A program made the translations under genes and the position numbers. Source: Eremophila alpestris peregrina (Eukaryota > Chordata > Aves > Passeriformes > Alaudidae). Taken from it: a stretch of 64,000 bases of DNA. Positions 28,301-39,190 of this stretch are shown in pieces. Numbering within the stretch: the first letter of the stretch is position 1; each line of letters begins with the position of its first letter. The notes below the pieces were generated by a model. That model was given only the letters and a program-made list of their open reading frames with translations, made no database searches and was not told the origin of the DNA. Location of the stretch: contig WMCF01000015.1 of NCBI GenBank assembly GCA_009792885.1, forward strand, positions 16,804,813 through 16,868,812. Direction: 5' to 3'.

Positions 28301-31300
28301 AACTGGCCACAGTGCTAGCTGGAATGCACACATGGCTAAGAGCAAACCATAAATTTGAAGGCAATCAAGTCACGCTGCAGTCTCTTATCAAAGCTTTGGA
28401 ACAGAACTTACTCAGCTCATTTTTGTCAAAATTTAAGTGAGATGCTTATGTTACACTGATTTAGCTACAGCCACAGCCAACTTATGATAATCTCTGTTAA
28501 GGAGAACTTTGCTATACATTGGGATAAAAATTTACCCATTTCTACGTGAAGTATTTGCAAAAGGGAAGAAATCCAATGCCAAACTCAACCTTTAGTCAGA
28601 AATCTACTCTGTGTAAATTTACCAGGAACATGTGGATCGGCACTAGGGAAACAGCAAAGAGTACTACAGCTGTCTTTGTAATGGTCTAGACAAACATTTG
28701 ATAAAGCAGTTTAGCATGTAAAAAGAAACAAAAAATAATTTCATATCTACTAGCAACTACTCCCACACAACAAAAATCAACAATGAGTGGGTGAACCAAA
28801 AAGAGTGAATCTTTCATTCTGATAGAGATTGGTTTGGTTTGTGTTTTGTTGATTCTTTTTTAAGTACTAAATGAAATCTAGCAGATAAATGCCTACAAAA
28901 ACAAAGAAATCCAAAACACTGGAGCAAAGAATAATATGTCACTACTCAGAATGAGTTCTGGGCATGTTTCAGCAATGCCTCAAAACCTCAAGCTCCTTCA
29001 GAGTATGTTCTCCTTTTGGGAATTTTTCCCTTCCTCATCTCAAGTACCAAAGACAGCCTCAACAACACATCGACTCCCAACAAAGTATCTGGCTGACAAC
29101 CAGAAGCCCTGAATTCCTTTACTAAAGGATGCCAACTCACACACTTCACAACTTCATTCTTTTGATCCCCAAGAAACTGCCCAGAGTCCCATACTCCAGA
29201 TAAGAGGCATACCTATGATGTCACAGGGATGACACAGAGCTAATAAACCAGCAGCCAGACATACCCACACTGCTGCAGGAGCCCTCTCTGAGCAAAAGCA
29301 AAACAAAGGAATCCTGACCTACGAGTTTTGGGCTGTTGATTAAAGAGCCATAGACAAAGGTTCTCTCATTTTCCTCCAGCAATATCTGTGAAGATACTGA
29401 AGTAGAGAAAAGGGCTATGCCTGATTTGGGAAGTTTTGATTATGCTATACCCTTAACAGAAGGTAAGGTTCTGAAATTTAAACCCTTCTCAGAAGTATTT
29501 TAGCAACTTCCTTTCATATTAATGAAATTGTTATAATTTCGTATCACTTACTCTCTAACGGAAACAAGATAAAGAAGGCATCTGACAATACCTGAATTTC
29601 TGGGACATCATGTCTGAAGGAAAAGCAGCTTTTCCATTCTTTTCTACATTATAAAGCAGCATAACTTGCTGTAGAAGAAAAATTATCATTTTTTTTAGAT
29701 CTCATTTCTCTCATTAAATCTACATATGAAACTGAAATGAATCCAATAAAACCTATAACCTCAGGAATCCCTATGAATGTATCCATTTGGAGGTGAATAG
29801 AGATTTGAGCATTTGCAGAGGAGAAAGGAATACAACAACCAATGTCCATTACTAAAACTTTGTGACAAGCCTAATATGATTTTCCAGGGAGGAAAAAAAA
29901 ATCCCAGACTTTAAACTAAGAAAACCCCCTAAACAAACAAATCAACCAACCAAAAAAAACCAACCTTCTAACACCTGACACGACAGAAGCTGACTTCTAT
30001 ATTAAATCCAAATTAAATAAGGTTTTACTGGGACACATCATAGGTAAAGTGGCAAATGAATAGGCAAAGTCAAGCCCAAAATTAAAGCTCAATTCTAAAT
30101 TAAGTATTTAAGCACCCAGCAAATGAGACTGGATACTTTTTAATCAACAGGCCAGGAATTTAGCATATAAAAACAAGCCATCAAAGTCCTCCCCTCCTGA
30201 ATGAAGTAGCTGCCTTCTGCCAGAAAAGCACACTCAGCAAAGGAATAGGATTTTACTCTTCTTCTGTAGCCTAAAGAGAAGCATAGTTTGCACCTTCTGT
30301 TCTATATGAGATCTTGTCACCACCACTGAAACTTTTCACACAAGACTTCCTCTAACCTTGCTGAAACTAGAAAGAAATCCAGGATTTGCACAAAATAGAG
30401 TCCATTATTCATCTCAAAGTAAGCTTAAGTAGTTATATTAGTCTGAGCTAAAAAAATTTACACTTGACCTACTCCTTAACAAGAAAGTTACTTCACTGGG
30501 AAGGCTCTCTTAAAAAGAAGGTATATTCAGAACTCCAAGCAACATCTTACCAAGAAAGACAGAAAGAACAGGTACACCTTGTATCAATCCCACACCTATT
30601 TGTATATGTTCTTTAATATTATACCTATTTCTTTTGCTATTTTGTAAGCTTCATCTGGTGTATTGGCAACCACTCCATGTGGAACAGAAATGCCAGCCTC
30701 CTTCAGCAGCCCCATGCTCAGGTATTCATGGAGTGACAGCCTCCTCTGTTGCTGTTGTTGCACTGGAAACCCATGATTACTGAGTATTCCTGGACTTCCA
30801 GCAAGTACCTGAAGGAAAAGAATAAAAAGGAAAAAAAGAAAACAAAAAGAACGTGACTGTTGTGGAAAAACTACCCTTTTTTTAGGTTAAAAAAAGTCTA
30901 CATATAAAACAAGGCCACTTTGGTGTACCAGTGCAAATACCTGAACATTTAATCCTACCCTTCCATATTAGTCATTCATATCAGGTTTGGTATTTGATTT
31001 TGTGAGGTTTATTGGGCCAGGGGAAAGAGCTGGTGAAGCTGCTAGCACTGACAAGGACTGCAGCACAAAAAATTAACAATAACAAATGAAAAATCATTTG
31101 CTGAATTTTTTGTATTTCACTATACGCAAACAAGACCTTATTTTTATACACGCACAAAGCAGGAACCTTAGAGAATTCAGCTCATCCATGAACACAGAAA
31201 AGCACCAAAAGACTCATGGTAAAAAGATTACAAAAGAAACTTACATACAAAACAAACTTTTGCATTTGTTTTTATTTTTTTAGTATGCACCATTAGCTCA

Positions 31301-32198
31301 AGCACTGCAAAAATCAGCCTGTATTAGAAAGTTTCTGACAAGCTGGATTTTTAAGGCTTCATTTCACCTCAAATAAAGGAAAGAAGCAGATGACACATGA
31401 ACTTTACTACAGCATTCCAAGCCAGCGAATCGACAGAGCCTATGGAGCCTCCAAAGCATTCCTTCTCCAAGCAGGACGTCCTTTCCTTGGCACGACCCCA
31501 AGGGAGAGGCACTGAGCCGGTCCCGGGAGGCTGCGTGTAACCCGAGAGGGGCACTCACGGCGACCTTCCCCAGTACGTGGCAGGAGGAGAAAGCGGCAGC
31601 GAGCGTCACACACCGTGTCACACACTGCAGCCTCCCGAGCTCCTCCGTGTCACCGCTTCCCAGGGGTGCTGCAGCCAAAAAAACAAGCCCACATCCCCGA
31701 ATGGCATCCACAGGAACCAAGAGCAGAGGCTGGCGAGGTGTGAGCTGGGTTAAGAGTTTAACTGACACAGCCCGACCCCTCCTAGGAGCAAGGTGACGGC
31801 GGAGATGGAAACACTGGGGTTTCCAAACAAGACAGGGGACGGGGGCGCTGAATAGGACGGGAAAAGGAACTACGCAGGGAAGACCTGCCACCAGCAAGAA
31901 CCGCAGCTGCGGGGGTCCGCACACCAAAGGTGAGCACAGGGCTGCCAGCCCTGCTACAGAGCAGAGCAGGGCAGGACGGCGGCGGGACTGGGCTGCGACG
32001 GACGCTCCTCTCGCCGGCGCTCTGCCGGGAGCGACCTCGACGGCGACCCCAGCCGGCCCGGCCCCGCTTCAGCCCCGGCCCAGCCCACCCCCGCTCCCGA
32101 GCGGCCGCTACCTTCCCCGTGGTGGAACTCAGCGAGGCGCGGAGGCCGCTGCCCCTCAGCCCGGCCGCCACCCGGCTGCAGATCATGGAGGCCGCCAT
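13305..32198 (-). CDS. SUCLA2: Succinyl-CoA synthetase, ADP-forming, beta subunit (11 exons)
   Basis: Mitochondrial matrix TCA-cycle enzyme: with the alpha subunit SUCLG1 it converts succinyl-CoA, ADP and phosphate to succinate, CoA and ATP, and it is also linked to the mitochondrial nucleotide salvage pathway. Coding exons (- strand order): 32112-32198, 30625-30808, 22321-22420, 21966-22128, 19191-19319, 18633-18771, 17095-17256, 16871-17013, 14850-14970, 14451-14539, 13305-13379. They sum to 1392 nt (463 aa plus stop), all introns are GT-AG, and all phases join. Residues 1-52 are a basic, acid-poor mitochondrial presequence; the mature part starts near LSLHEY (53-58). The ATP-grasp fold follows, with the GGRGKG loop at 104-109. 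The C-terminal CoA-ligase domain has GGIMRCD at 379-385. Length equals the human protein. The ATG at 32198 has G at -3 and +4 and matches the family MAASM start. I see no frameshift or missing exon. Confidence 0.97.
13823..13850. repeat. 14-bp tandem duplication in SUCLA2 intron 10
   Basis: The unit AATGTTATAACTGA occurs twice back to back without change. Confidence 0.9.
13970..13986. repeat. (AC)n microsatellite
   Basis: About eight perfect AC units in SUCLA2 intron 10. Confidence 0.85.
14091..14129. repeat. 13-bp tandem repeat, three copies
   Basis: Units of the form GTGTTACATTGAA, then GCATTACATTGAA, then GTGTTACATTGCA: three 13-mers in a row with two or fewer differences. It lies in SUCLA2 intron 10. 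Confidence 0.9.
14451..14539 (-). CDS. SUCLA2: SUCLA2 coding exon 10
   Basis: Completes Gly410 and encodes residues 411-439 (TRVDDAK...DEAAKM) of the CoA-ligase domain. Acceptor CTGAAG, donor GTAAGA. Confidence 0.95.
14582..14603. repeat. (TAC)n trinucleotide repeat
   Basis: Six TAC units ending in ACCACC, about 45 bases upstream of exon 10 on the transcribed strand, within intron 9. Confidence 0.85.
14850..14970 (-). CDS. SUCLA2: SUCLA2 coding exon 9
   Basis: Encodes residues 370-409 plus the first base of codon 410. It carries VNIFGGIMRCD, the conserved glycine-rich turn of the ligase-CoA domain, and VVRLQG at the end. Donor GTGAGT. Confidence 0.96.
15619..16000 (+). mobile_element. CR1 3'-end fragment in SUCLA2 intron 8
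   Basis: The plus strand reads as a well preserved CR1 tail, from the GGAGCTGGGGATGTTTAGCC block through the CAGGCTGCCAAGGAAGTGG block to a TAAATGATTAAATGATTCTG terminus. The octamer-like repeated end is typical of CR1. It is antisense to SUCLA2 and is less diverged than the copies near 2-5 kb. The element is 5' truncated and non-coding. Confidence 0.9.
16871..17013 (-). CDS. SUCLA2: SUCLA2 coding exon 8
   Basis: Completes Val322 and encodes residues 323-369: NGAGLAMATMD, then LHGGTPANFLDVGGGA, ending SDKK. The glycine-rich segments are hallmarks of the succinyl-CoA synthetase beta C-terminal domain. Confidence 0.96.
17095..17256 (-). CDS. SUCLA2: SUCLA2 coding exon 7
   Basis: Completes Val268 and encodes residues 269-321 (MCMDAKINFD... 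to DGNIGCL), the end of the ATP-grasp fold and the linker to the ligase domain. The next intron, 17014-17094, is only 81 bases long. Confidence 0.96.
18633..18771 (-). CDS. SUCLA2: SUCLA2 coding exon 6
   Basis: Encodes residues 222-267 plus one base. It contains the KYDATMIEINPMV motif; the Glu and Asn of EINP belong to the metal and phosphate site of ATP-grasp CoA ligases. Confidence 0.96.
19191..19319 (-). CDS. SUCLA2: SUCLA2 coding exon 5
   Basis: Encodes residues 179-221 in phase 0: GPVLIGSSQGGVNIEDVAAE, then the PEAIIKEPID segment, ending KKEQAVR. The donor GTAATT comes directly after an AGG codon. Confidence 0.95.
20861..20873 (-). promoter_or_regulatory. CTCF-like core word in SUCLA2 intron 4
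   Basis: The minus strand reads CCACAAGGTGGCA, one base from the CTCF core CCASYAGRKGGCR. A single word of this kind is weak evidence of binding. Confidence 0.3.
21966..22128 (-). CDS. SUCLA2: SUCLA2 coding exon 4
   Basis: Completes Ser124 and encodes residues 125-178: PEEAKAVSSQMIGKKL, then the TGEKGRICNQ segment and the REYYFAITMERSFQ strand of the ATP-grasp domain. Nearly identical to the mammalian protein. Confidence 0.97.
22321..22420 (-). CDS. SUCLA2: SUCLA2 coding exon 3
   Basis: Completes Gly91 and encodes residues 92-123, including KAQVLAGGRGKGTFEGG. This glycine-rich loop binds the nucleotide phosphates. Acceptor TTCTAG, donor GTAAGT. Confidence 0.96.
22421..30624. other. SUCLA2 intron 2 (8.2 kb)
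   Basis: The largest intron. I recognise no transposon and no nested gene. It holds A-rich simple sequence near 29925-29965 and a 160-codon plus-strand open frame at 25115-25597 that has no motif and is probably chance. The stretch around 24600-24830 is dense in TAAT- and ATGC-type words, but conservation cannot be judged from one sequence. Confidence 0.7.
30625..30808 (-). CDS. SUCLA2: SUCLA2 coding exon 2
   Basis: Encodes residues 30-90 plus one base. A five-Gln run lies at 46-50, followed by RRLSLHEYLSM. By analogy with the human protein the presequence is removed just before Leu53, so the cleavage site falls in this exon. It ends in the DEAYKIAKEI helix. Confidence 0.96.
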
Positions 32199-32340
32199 GG
32201 CCGAGCCCCTTCGCCCTCGGGTGCCCCTGGCAGCGCGCAGGCGCCGCTCCCGCGCCGGGGCGGGGGCAGGAAGCGCCTGGCGCGGCTCCGCCCCCCGTGA
32301 CGCCCGGGAGGGGCGGCCCTGAGGGGCGCGTCCCGGCCTC
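31930..32340 (-). promoter_or_regulatory. SUCLA2: SUCLA2 CpG-island promoter
   Basis: A CpG-rich block covers exon 1 and sequence upstream of it. Upstream of the ATG are a GGGGCGGGG GC box at 32257-32265 and an imperfect NRF1-like word, CGCGCAGGCGCC, at 32234-32245 (two mismatches to YGCGCAYGCGCR). There is no TATA box. A GC-box, NRF1-type promoter is usual for nuclear genes of mitochondrial proteins. The transcription start is not determinable here. Confidence 0.7.
32112..32198 (-). CDS. SUCLA2: SUCLA2 coding exon 1
   Basis: Encodes residues 1-29, MAASMICSRVAAG onward, ending TTGK, followed by donor GTAGCG in phase 0. It has several Arg and Ser and no acidic residue, as expected of a mitochondrial targeting peptide. 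Confidence 0.93.
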
Positions 32341-32628
32341 TTGTTGTCTCCACCGCTTGGGTTTTAATAAAGGTTTATTTTTGCTTCACAAGGATCCTAA
32401 ATGGATTTAAACCCGCCCACAACCCTCCGACCACGTCGGCCTCGGTTGGCATCACCCGTGTTACAAGGGAGGAAAGGGGCATAGCTCCTTTATGCCACGC
32501 CCACGCTCCCTCCCGGTCCAGCTTCAGAAGGGAAGAACTTCCAGTATTTTCACCCTTGAGGATTACTTTTTTTGGTTTCATATTTCAGGGTGCTTCCATG
32601 CAGCAACGGAAAAACACGTATTCTTGCA

Positions 32629-32896
32629 TAAGACAAGGGGAAATTGTTTTAAAGTGAAAGAGAGCAGGTTTAGATTAGATATAAGGAAGAAATTCTCTGT
32701 TGTGAGGGTGGGAGGCAGTGGAACGGGTTTCTTAGAGAAGCTGTGGATGCCCCATCCCTGCAAGTGTTCAAGGCCAGGCTGGATGGGGCTTTAAGCAATC
32801 TGGTTTCGTGGAAGGTGTCCCTTCCCACTGCAGGAGGTTGGAATTCGATAATCTTTAAAGTCCTTTCCAACCCAAACCATTTAGTGGTTCTATGAC
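32629..32896 (+). mobile_element. CR1 3'-end fragment between SUCLA2 and NUDT15
   Basis: The plus strand follows the CR1 tail closely: TTTAGATTAGATATAAGGAA near 32670, GAAGCTGTGGATGCCCCATC near 32737, TTCAAGGCCAGGCTGGATGG near 32767, and a TTCTATGACT terminus. It is 5' truncated and lies about 430 bp upstream of the SUCLA2 start codon. Confidence 0.92.
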
Positions 32897-35800
32897 TGAA
32901 CTGAGGACTCGTATTTCTAGGTATTTTGCAGCCCCTTCTCCATGCCACAACCCCATTTCTGCCTCCCACAGCTCCACACTGCGCCTCCCCCTCTGCAATT
33001 CAGTGTCTGTACTTTCACTTCGGAGGCCTTGACTCCGAAGGAACTGAAGCGGGGCACAGGTGTCCCTGCAGAAACTTGTGACCAGACCCTGTGATTCTCA
33101 AGGAGTCAAAGCTTTTTCCTTTAAAACAAAATGGTAATTAGGAAAATAGCATTGGCCTGTGAAATTGGAACAAGTAATAAGGGAAAATGCAGTTACTTTC
33201 ATACAGTGTGAACATCAAAGCAGAATCTGATGTGAAGGAAAACCATGTCAGACCTGTGTTTCTTCTTGAGTCTTGTAACTTGAATTATCCAATAAATAAA
33301 TGGATGAGTTGCCTCTTTTTGTTCTGAAACTGAAAATGCATTATCATAACTTCTCCTTGGGTGAATATTGCAAAAGATGGAGTAATTCTGGTTCGGTTAT
33401 TTTGCTCCTGGTTCTCTGCTGACCTAGTGTTATTGCTAGCACTGCAGGGTGCTCTGCAGTGCTTAGCTCTGCACCTCTGTGTTGATACACACAAGGTAGG
33501 AGCGTGTGTCCCTGAACCTGTAAGCAGCTGCAGAATTTTGATAGACCATCTAAGATTTCCCACCACAGCTGATAAAATATTTCTTCCAGCCAAGGAGAAG
33601 AGAAGAAAAAGCACTTGAACTCTGTGCTCTTTCTGCCTTCTGTATACACAGTGGCTCTTCACTAGTCATAGGACCTGCTGCAGTTCCGTCACAGGACAGT
33701 ACATGGATGCCGTTTCCACGTACAAAGAAACCTCCTAACTCCAGGAGACTCCCCAGAATGACCTCCACCCTGGAAAGGATTTGCAACAACGTTTGCAAGA
33801 GGATGTAATGGATCTTGGCAAAAAGTTAAACCTTAACCTTAAAAGCCCGAAGGTACTGCTCATGCATAAGTACTGGCTGCAGGTCAGGAAACCAGACTTA
33901 TGTCCTGACTCAGTTGTTTGCTGCTAGAAGGAAATTGGACAACTCTCTCTGAGCTTATAATTAATCCCTGTCTTAGCAAATGGCTGCAAGACATTCAGAT
34001 TACAACTACTACAGTATCTTCTTCTCACTAGAAGTGACTTATCCTTCCAGTTCCAAGATGAAGATTGTTTTTACCTTATCCATTAAAAGAAGAAATGTCA
34101 CATGGCTGACAAGGAAGGACTTATAGAAAGATTGAGGCAGCTGCTGCCGTTATCTAGAGTCTGATACACAGCTATATGGAGAACTTCAATTATGTGAATA
34201 TTTTTTTGTCTGATTTCCTCTTGGCTGTGAAAATTCATCTAACTGGGATGGACTGTAAAAATGCCTGGACTCCTCTCTGATCACCAGTGCCACCACCTTG
34301 CTCTGACTGTCAGCACAAGGTGGTTGTAAGCCCAACTCAAAATCTTAAAAACAACAGTTCTTGGAAATGACACATTCACATTTTCTTTGCTTTGTTAGAC
34401 ATGCCAGAAAAGATAATACGCTTTGCTACAACCAGACAAATTTCTAGTGAGTCCAATATAAACTCACTCAGGTTTGTGTGTGTGTGTAGGCTCAGCCTTG
34501 TTCAATATCTGACCTACAACTGCAGAGACTGCACAAGGAATGCAGTGTAGGATTCCAGCAGATATCCTGAGGCTTTGCTAAATTTCCAGAAATAGAATGC
34601 ATCCTATTCAAAGTTGAAAATTGTGAGATTTCTTGCTAAAGTCAGACTAAGATTTTTAACACAGGATCAAGGCCCTCTCTAAAAAGCTGTATTTAAAACT
34701 GTAAAGAAACGGGGAAAAGGTACATTACAAATGAGATAGAAGGAGCCAAGAAGTTTTAACAGACAAGCAGGACAAATAAGGCATCCTGGAAGGCTCAGGC
34801 ATTGTGAATACACGTGAATTTGCTTTATTACTAATTTATCACATTCATGTAGTGACAGTGGTACAATCTTATTTATTTCCCAGATCTTGTAAGCTCCACT
34901 GCTTGATATTTTATAGTTGGAAGACTGTCAGGAGAGAGTGTCTTGCCAAGAACATCAGCATGAGAAAGTGAAAGCCTCTGCCAAGGCCATGAGCTCAGAG
35001 GGTAGGAAATTTCCAAGAAGAGATTAATCAGGGGCTTAAAAAGCATCCCAGTACCTGTGGAGAAGATCACCCTGAACTTTCCAGAACACTTGTAGTTGAA
35101 GATAGGAGGGAAGAGATGACCTTTTTTTTGTATGGTAGATGAGTAAACAGGTTTAACTGAAGAATCAGCCAAGGTCAGAACAAAAAGACTGATTTTGAAG
35201 CAAAGTGAGAATAATCTTTCAGTGGTGTCTACATTGCCTTACACTGCATGTCTTACAGATGGTGAATTCTCTCTGCATCGCTTGTCTGCAGGAGTACCAT
35301 CATGGCTGTCTCTGGACAAAATGTAGGTCACTGAGCTACAGATGGCTGTAGAATAGTAATCCAAAACCGTCCTGATTTCTTTCCTGTTGTATTCCAGACA
35401 TCCATTCTGGACCTCCAGGTACTATCCTAGATGGATAAGGAACAGACACTTCTATATTCTTCTGATTCAGGGTTCCCTAGGATTGAGTACACCCAGAAGT
35501 TTCATTGAGGCTGAAGCACAATCCATCTTCACTCACCTATATGTTGCCCAAGGTCACTTAAAGTGTTAATGACAAAGCTACAAATAAAACAGAATTGTCT
35601 CAGCACCCTCACTCATTCCAATGACTCAGTCCTGTCTGTACACAGCAAAGAAATAATTAACAAGCAATGAAGACAGCACACCTGTAGCAGTTTTAATTTG
35701 TCCTATTGCTCTTGCACACACCATTATTCTCTCCAAATATAAATGTGACCAGAGGCTATTTACATTTCAACATAAAAAGTACATATCACACTTTGCCTAA

Positions 35801-36773
35801 TTTCTACTAATAATGCTTATGAAGTCATAATATTACAGCAAGCAATGATTTATGGTAAAAGAGCCATTTAATGGAAGCATGTGGAAATAATTCTACTAAA
35901 GTAAAAGCAATGAAACAGTTAACAATGTTACATTTTCAGTATCAGGGTTCAGGATAACAACCAGCTGCTTGAATGCAAGAGAAGAAAAATCTTTCAAGTT
36001 CAAGTTTCAGCCAGGTTGCTGGCAGGACTTGGTGTCATGCACTGCTGTCACATTCCACCCAGCTTCTGAATGCCAGCTTTGCAATGTAAAATATTTAAAT
36101 ATAATCCTTACATCTTCCAGTTCATGCTTCCACTAAGCAAGTGCAAATGTATTATAAATTCCACAGCCAGGGAACCATGTGTATGAAATTCTCAGAAGGA
36201 TGGATGTTTTCTGCTTGTGTAGCTGCTTTTCAATAAGCTGTTGTACACTGTGTGCTTTCCTAACCTGCCTTCCCTATGTGTGCTTTTCTTAGGGAACAGC
36301 TGTGTAGTCATTTAAATCTGGCCTGTCTCTAACATGGTTAGTCCCACCATTCTTGTTCCCAGCTGCTCTGACTCACTGCCTCCCTCACTTATGTACCTGA
36401 GCTGTAAATTCATCAGGGAACACAGCTTGCTTGACAAAGTAATCTCTCTCCCAGTTTGCTGAGTCAGGTTTGGCTTTGTGCTCTGTCTAATCTGATTGAA
36501 CTCTGTCCTGTCCTGTCCCTGTGCCACCCACAGCATGCTGGAAAACAGATTAATGAAAAAAAAATGGAGTTTTTTGATCCAGATCAGCCCAGACATACAG
36601 TTCATTCAATAATAGTGTCATTCAATAACTGTTCAATCAATAACAGCGTTAGCATAAGGAATGAGGGATTGGGCCTGAAAAATAGCTGCCTCTTTTCCAG
36701 TAGCTGCTGGACACGTGCTGGTTTAAATACATTGTTTTGGCTGTTTGCCTCACAGAAGTACTTTCTCAGATAA
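32897..36773. other. SUCLA2-NUDT15 spacer, left part
   Basis: No gene recognised. Open frames up to 125 codons (33285-33662, minus strand) show no motif. A short GT repeat sits at about 34473-34487. Confidence 0.55.
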
Positions 36774-36815
36774 AATATTAATAAACAAGTTTACAAGAAC
36801 TTGTTTATTAATATT
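36774..36815. repeat. Perfect 18-bp inverted repeat (hairpin)
   Basis: Left arm 36774-36791 and right arm 36798-36815 are exact reverse complements, with a 6-base TACAAG loop between them. Each arm reads from an AATATT outer end to an AAGTT inner end. It opens the AT-rich tract described next. It might be cruciform-prone DNA, one end of a degraded MITE, or a chance product of AT-rich drift; the three C/G pairs per arm make pure chance less easy. Confidence 0.9.
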
Positions 36816-37060
36816 AGTATTTACTAATTAAAATTTAATAAATATTAATAATGTTTAATATTATAATAGTTAATAACATTGTTAATGTTTCATATAATAA
36901 AATATTTTCTATAATATTATAGTTACATTATTGTGAAAGCTATTAAACATAATTTAGCAATAACTGCTATTTAATATTTAATTAAATTATTAGTCTTTGA
37001 ATATAAGTATTAATAAGTAATGTTTATTAATTTATTTCTAAATTAATATTATTAGTTTAC
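36774..37060. repeat. AT-rich low-complexity tract
   Basis: Nearly 290 bases composed mostly of TTAATA, TAATAT and ATTAAT words with very few G or C. The nonamer GTTTACAAG occurs at both its ends, 36789-36797 and 37055-37063. Confidence 0.9.
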
Positions 37061-37065
37061 AAGTG

Positions 37066-38780
37066 CACAGAAAGCATAATCTTGCAAGCTTTTCACCATA
37101 TTACAGAGGATTTGCTACTTTCTCATTCTTGGTTTATTCCCATATCTTTCCTGAGTGGATGTCTGTTCACCATCAAACTCAGAAAACCAGCCTATATTAG
37201 TTCATGATCTGCAAAACCTGGCTGCACAGGCATGTCCTAAATAAATCCTAGAATGAAACCAATGAGATCAGATTCAGTCAACAAATTGCTCCTTTTCATG
37301 CAGTATTCTTTATATTAATGATCACAAATGTAAGGTGAAAAGATTGAAACAAATCTAAACATTGCTATACAACCAGATTTCAAAACCTTAACAAAAATTT
37401 AGCCATTTTAAAGTCTTGTGAAAGGGTAACACTTCACATCTTTGTTGCGATCAAGAGGATGGTTGAGAGGAAGGGAGAAAATCTTAGTGTGCTGACAAAT
37501 AAATACATACTGTTTGTAAAAACATAATTTTTATACTCTACTTAATCATCTTTATATAATATTTTCATTGAATTGTATCCTGCTGATATAGTGAACAAGC
37601 ATAATGAGCGTATGATTTTTTTTCAATTTAAAAATAAATCATAGAATGACAGTGGGTCACCCTCAAGACTTGTTACTAAATGCTGTTTGGTAAAAAGTAC
37701 ACGAAAATGGTGTACATAGAAAGTAGAATATTTTCATTGTTCAGGTAAAAGACTGTGGTGTTTTAATGTATTGGATCAAAATGAGCCTCGTGCGTGAGAA
37801 GGAGTCTTTGATATGGCTTTTTTAAGATCACTGTCTTTTTAAAAAGTAAATACAGAAGTGATAAAACAGCTATGTCTGGTGTCTCATCTAGAGATTGGGA
37901 TAGTCCAGCTGTACTGGGGAGACAGATACAAATGAATGAGCTCGGTTAATGAAAAACCTTGTTAGCTTGGCAATTTGCCCAAGATTATTTATTATTGTTA
38001 TTATTGCTATTATTTACTCACGTCAGTATTTCAGGGTATGGGCTGACATCACAGTTAAGCAGCATGGCCAAACACTGTCAAAGGGCAACCTTGCTTCTAG
38101 CACACCCAGCCATTCACTCCTTACATGCCCTTCATGCCAACCCTGGGACCCATCTGATGCTGATTGAGCCACTTCAGGCAGTTAAACCCCAGAAAACTGA
38201 TCCCAGAAAATATGATTAAGCTTCAGCCACTTTGACCCTGTGATCTTCACATGTAAATAAAAACCATCTGTACATAGATATTTTAAAACCTTACCAAAAC
38301 CAACCAACCAAAAACAAACAAAAAACCAAAACCAATTTGAAAGGTCGGCAAACAAAAAATTTTCTCTGTTGTGATCAATAGGCTGAAGAAGGGGAAAATC
38401 TGACAAACTTTACAGTTGTTAATAAAGAAAATGAAAGTTTGTACATTGTATTCTACATATCTCTGTAATTTACAAAAATGTGAGAATGAAGGCAAATATT
38501 TGCCAGCAGAAACTTTTATTTCTTCTTTATCAGTCAAGAACTGTTATTCCGCCTGTGGAGCTCTACTCAGCTAAGCTTGTAGCTTCCTTTTCAAGTAATT
38601 CCAACGCGACGTTTCAGACTTCACAGCCCAGAAACAGTGAGCAAACCAAAAAAGGGCCACTTTTTAAATTCTGAACAAATCTGCAGTCAGAGACCGAGTG
38701 GCTCCCTGACCGTCAAAAACCGAGTCGTATCTTTCTTGTTTCCAGCTGCCCCTCATTCGCACAAACGCCTTTTCTGTTCC
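37066..38780. other. SUCLA2-NUDT15 spacer, right part
   Basis: No gene seen. It has an ATT-rich microsatellite at about 37984-38012 and an A/C-rich simple patch at 38290-38335. CpG-rich DNA begins near 38800. Confidence 0.6.
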
Positions 38781-39035
38781 CGGTGACTTGACCAGTCCCT
38801 GCGCATTCGGATGCGGGGATCCCCAGGGGAAGAGCAGGACAGGGCACCTCTCCCTCTGGAGCCTGCCTTGGAACTTCGGCACCTTCCTCACCAGCGACGT
38901 CACCACTGCGCGCTCCGGACACATCCCCCGGCCAAGGACCACCCAAAACCCGGGATCCCAAACCCTGATTGGCGGGTCCGCCCCCGCCCGCCCGCCCGCG
39001 GCGGGACGGAGCCTCGCCGAGCGCCCGGGGCTGCC

Positions 39036-39190
39036 ATGGGCGAGGAGGCGGCTCAGCCCCGGCGGCCCGGGGTCGGCGTGGGGGTGGTGGTCACCAGCGC
39101 CGCGCACCCCGACTGCGTCCTCCTGGGCAAGCGGAAAGGCGCGCTGGGCGCCGGCACCTACCAGCTCCCCGGAGGCCACCTGGAGTTCGG
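39036..39190 (+). CDS. NUDT15: NUDT15 coding exon 1
   Basis: Residues 1-51 plus two bases of Gly52: MGEEAAQPRRPGVGVGVVV, then the LLGKRKGALGAG loop and the first part of the Nudix box. Donor GTAGGA. The following intron is only 104 bases long and GC rich. Confidence 0.95.

Noticed and set aside
31364..31927. 187-codon minus-strand frame in SUCLA2 intron 1
   Set aside because: No motif, it lies between two well supported exons, and it sits near GC-rich promoter DNA.
32198..39036. Shared bidirectional promoter for SUCLA2 and NUDT15
   Set aside because: The genes are divergent but 6.8 kb apart, each with its own CpG island, separated by AT-rich DNA and a CR1.
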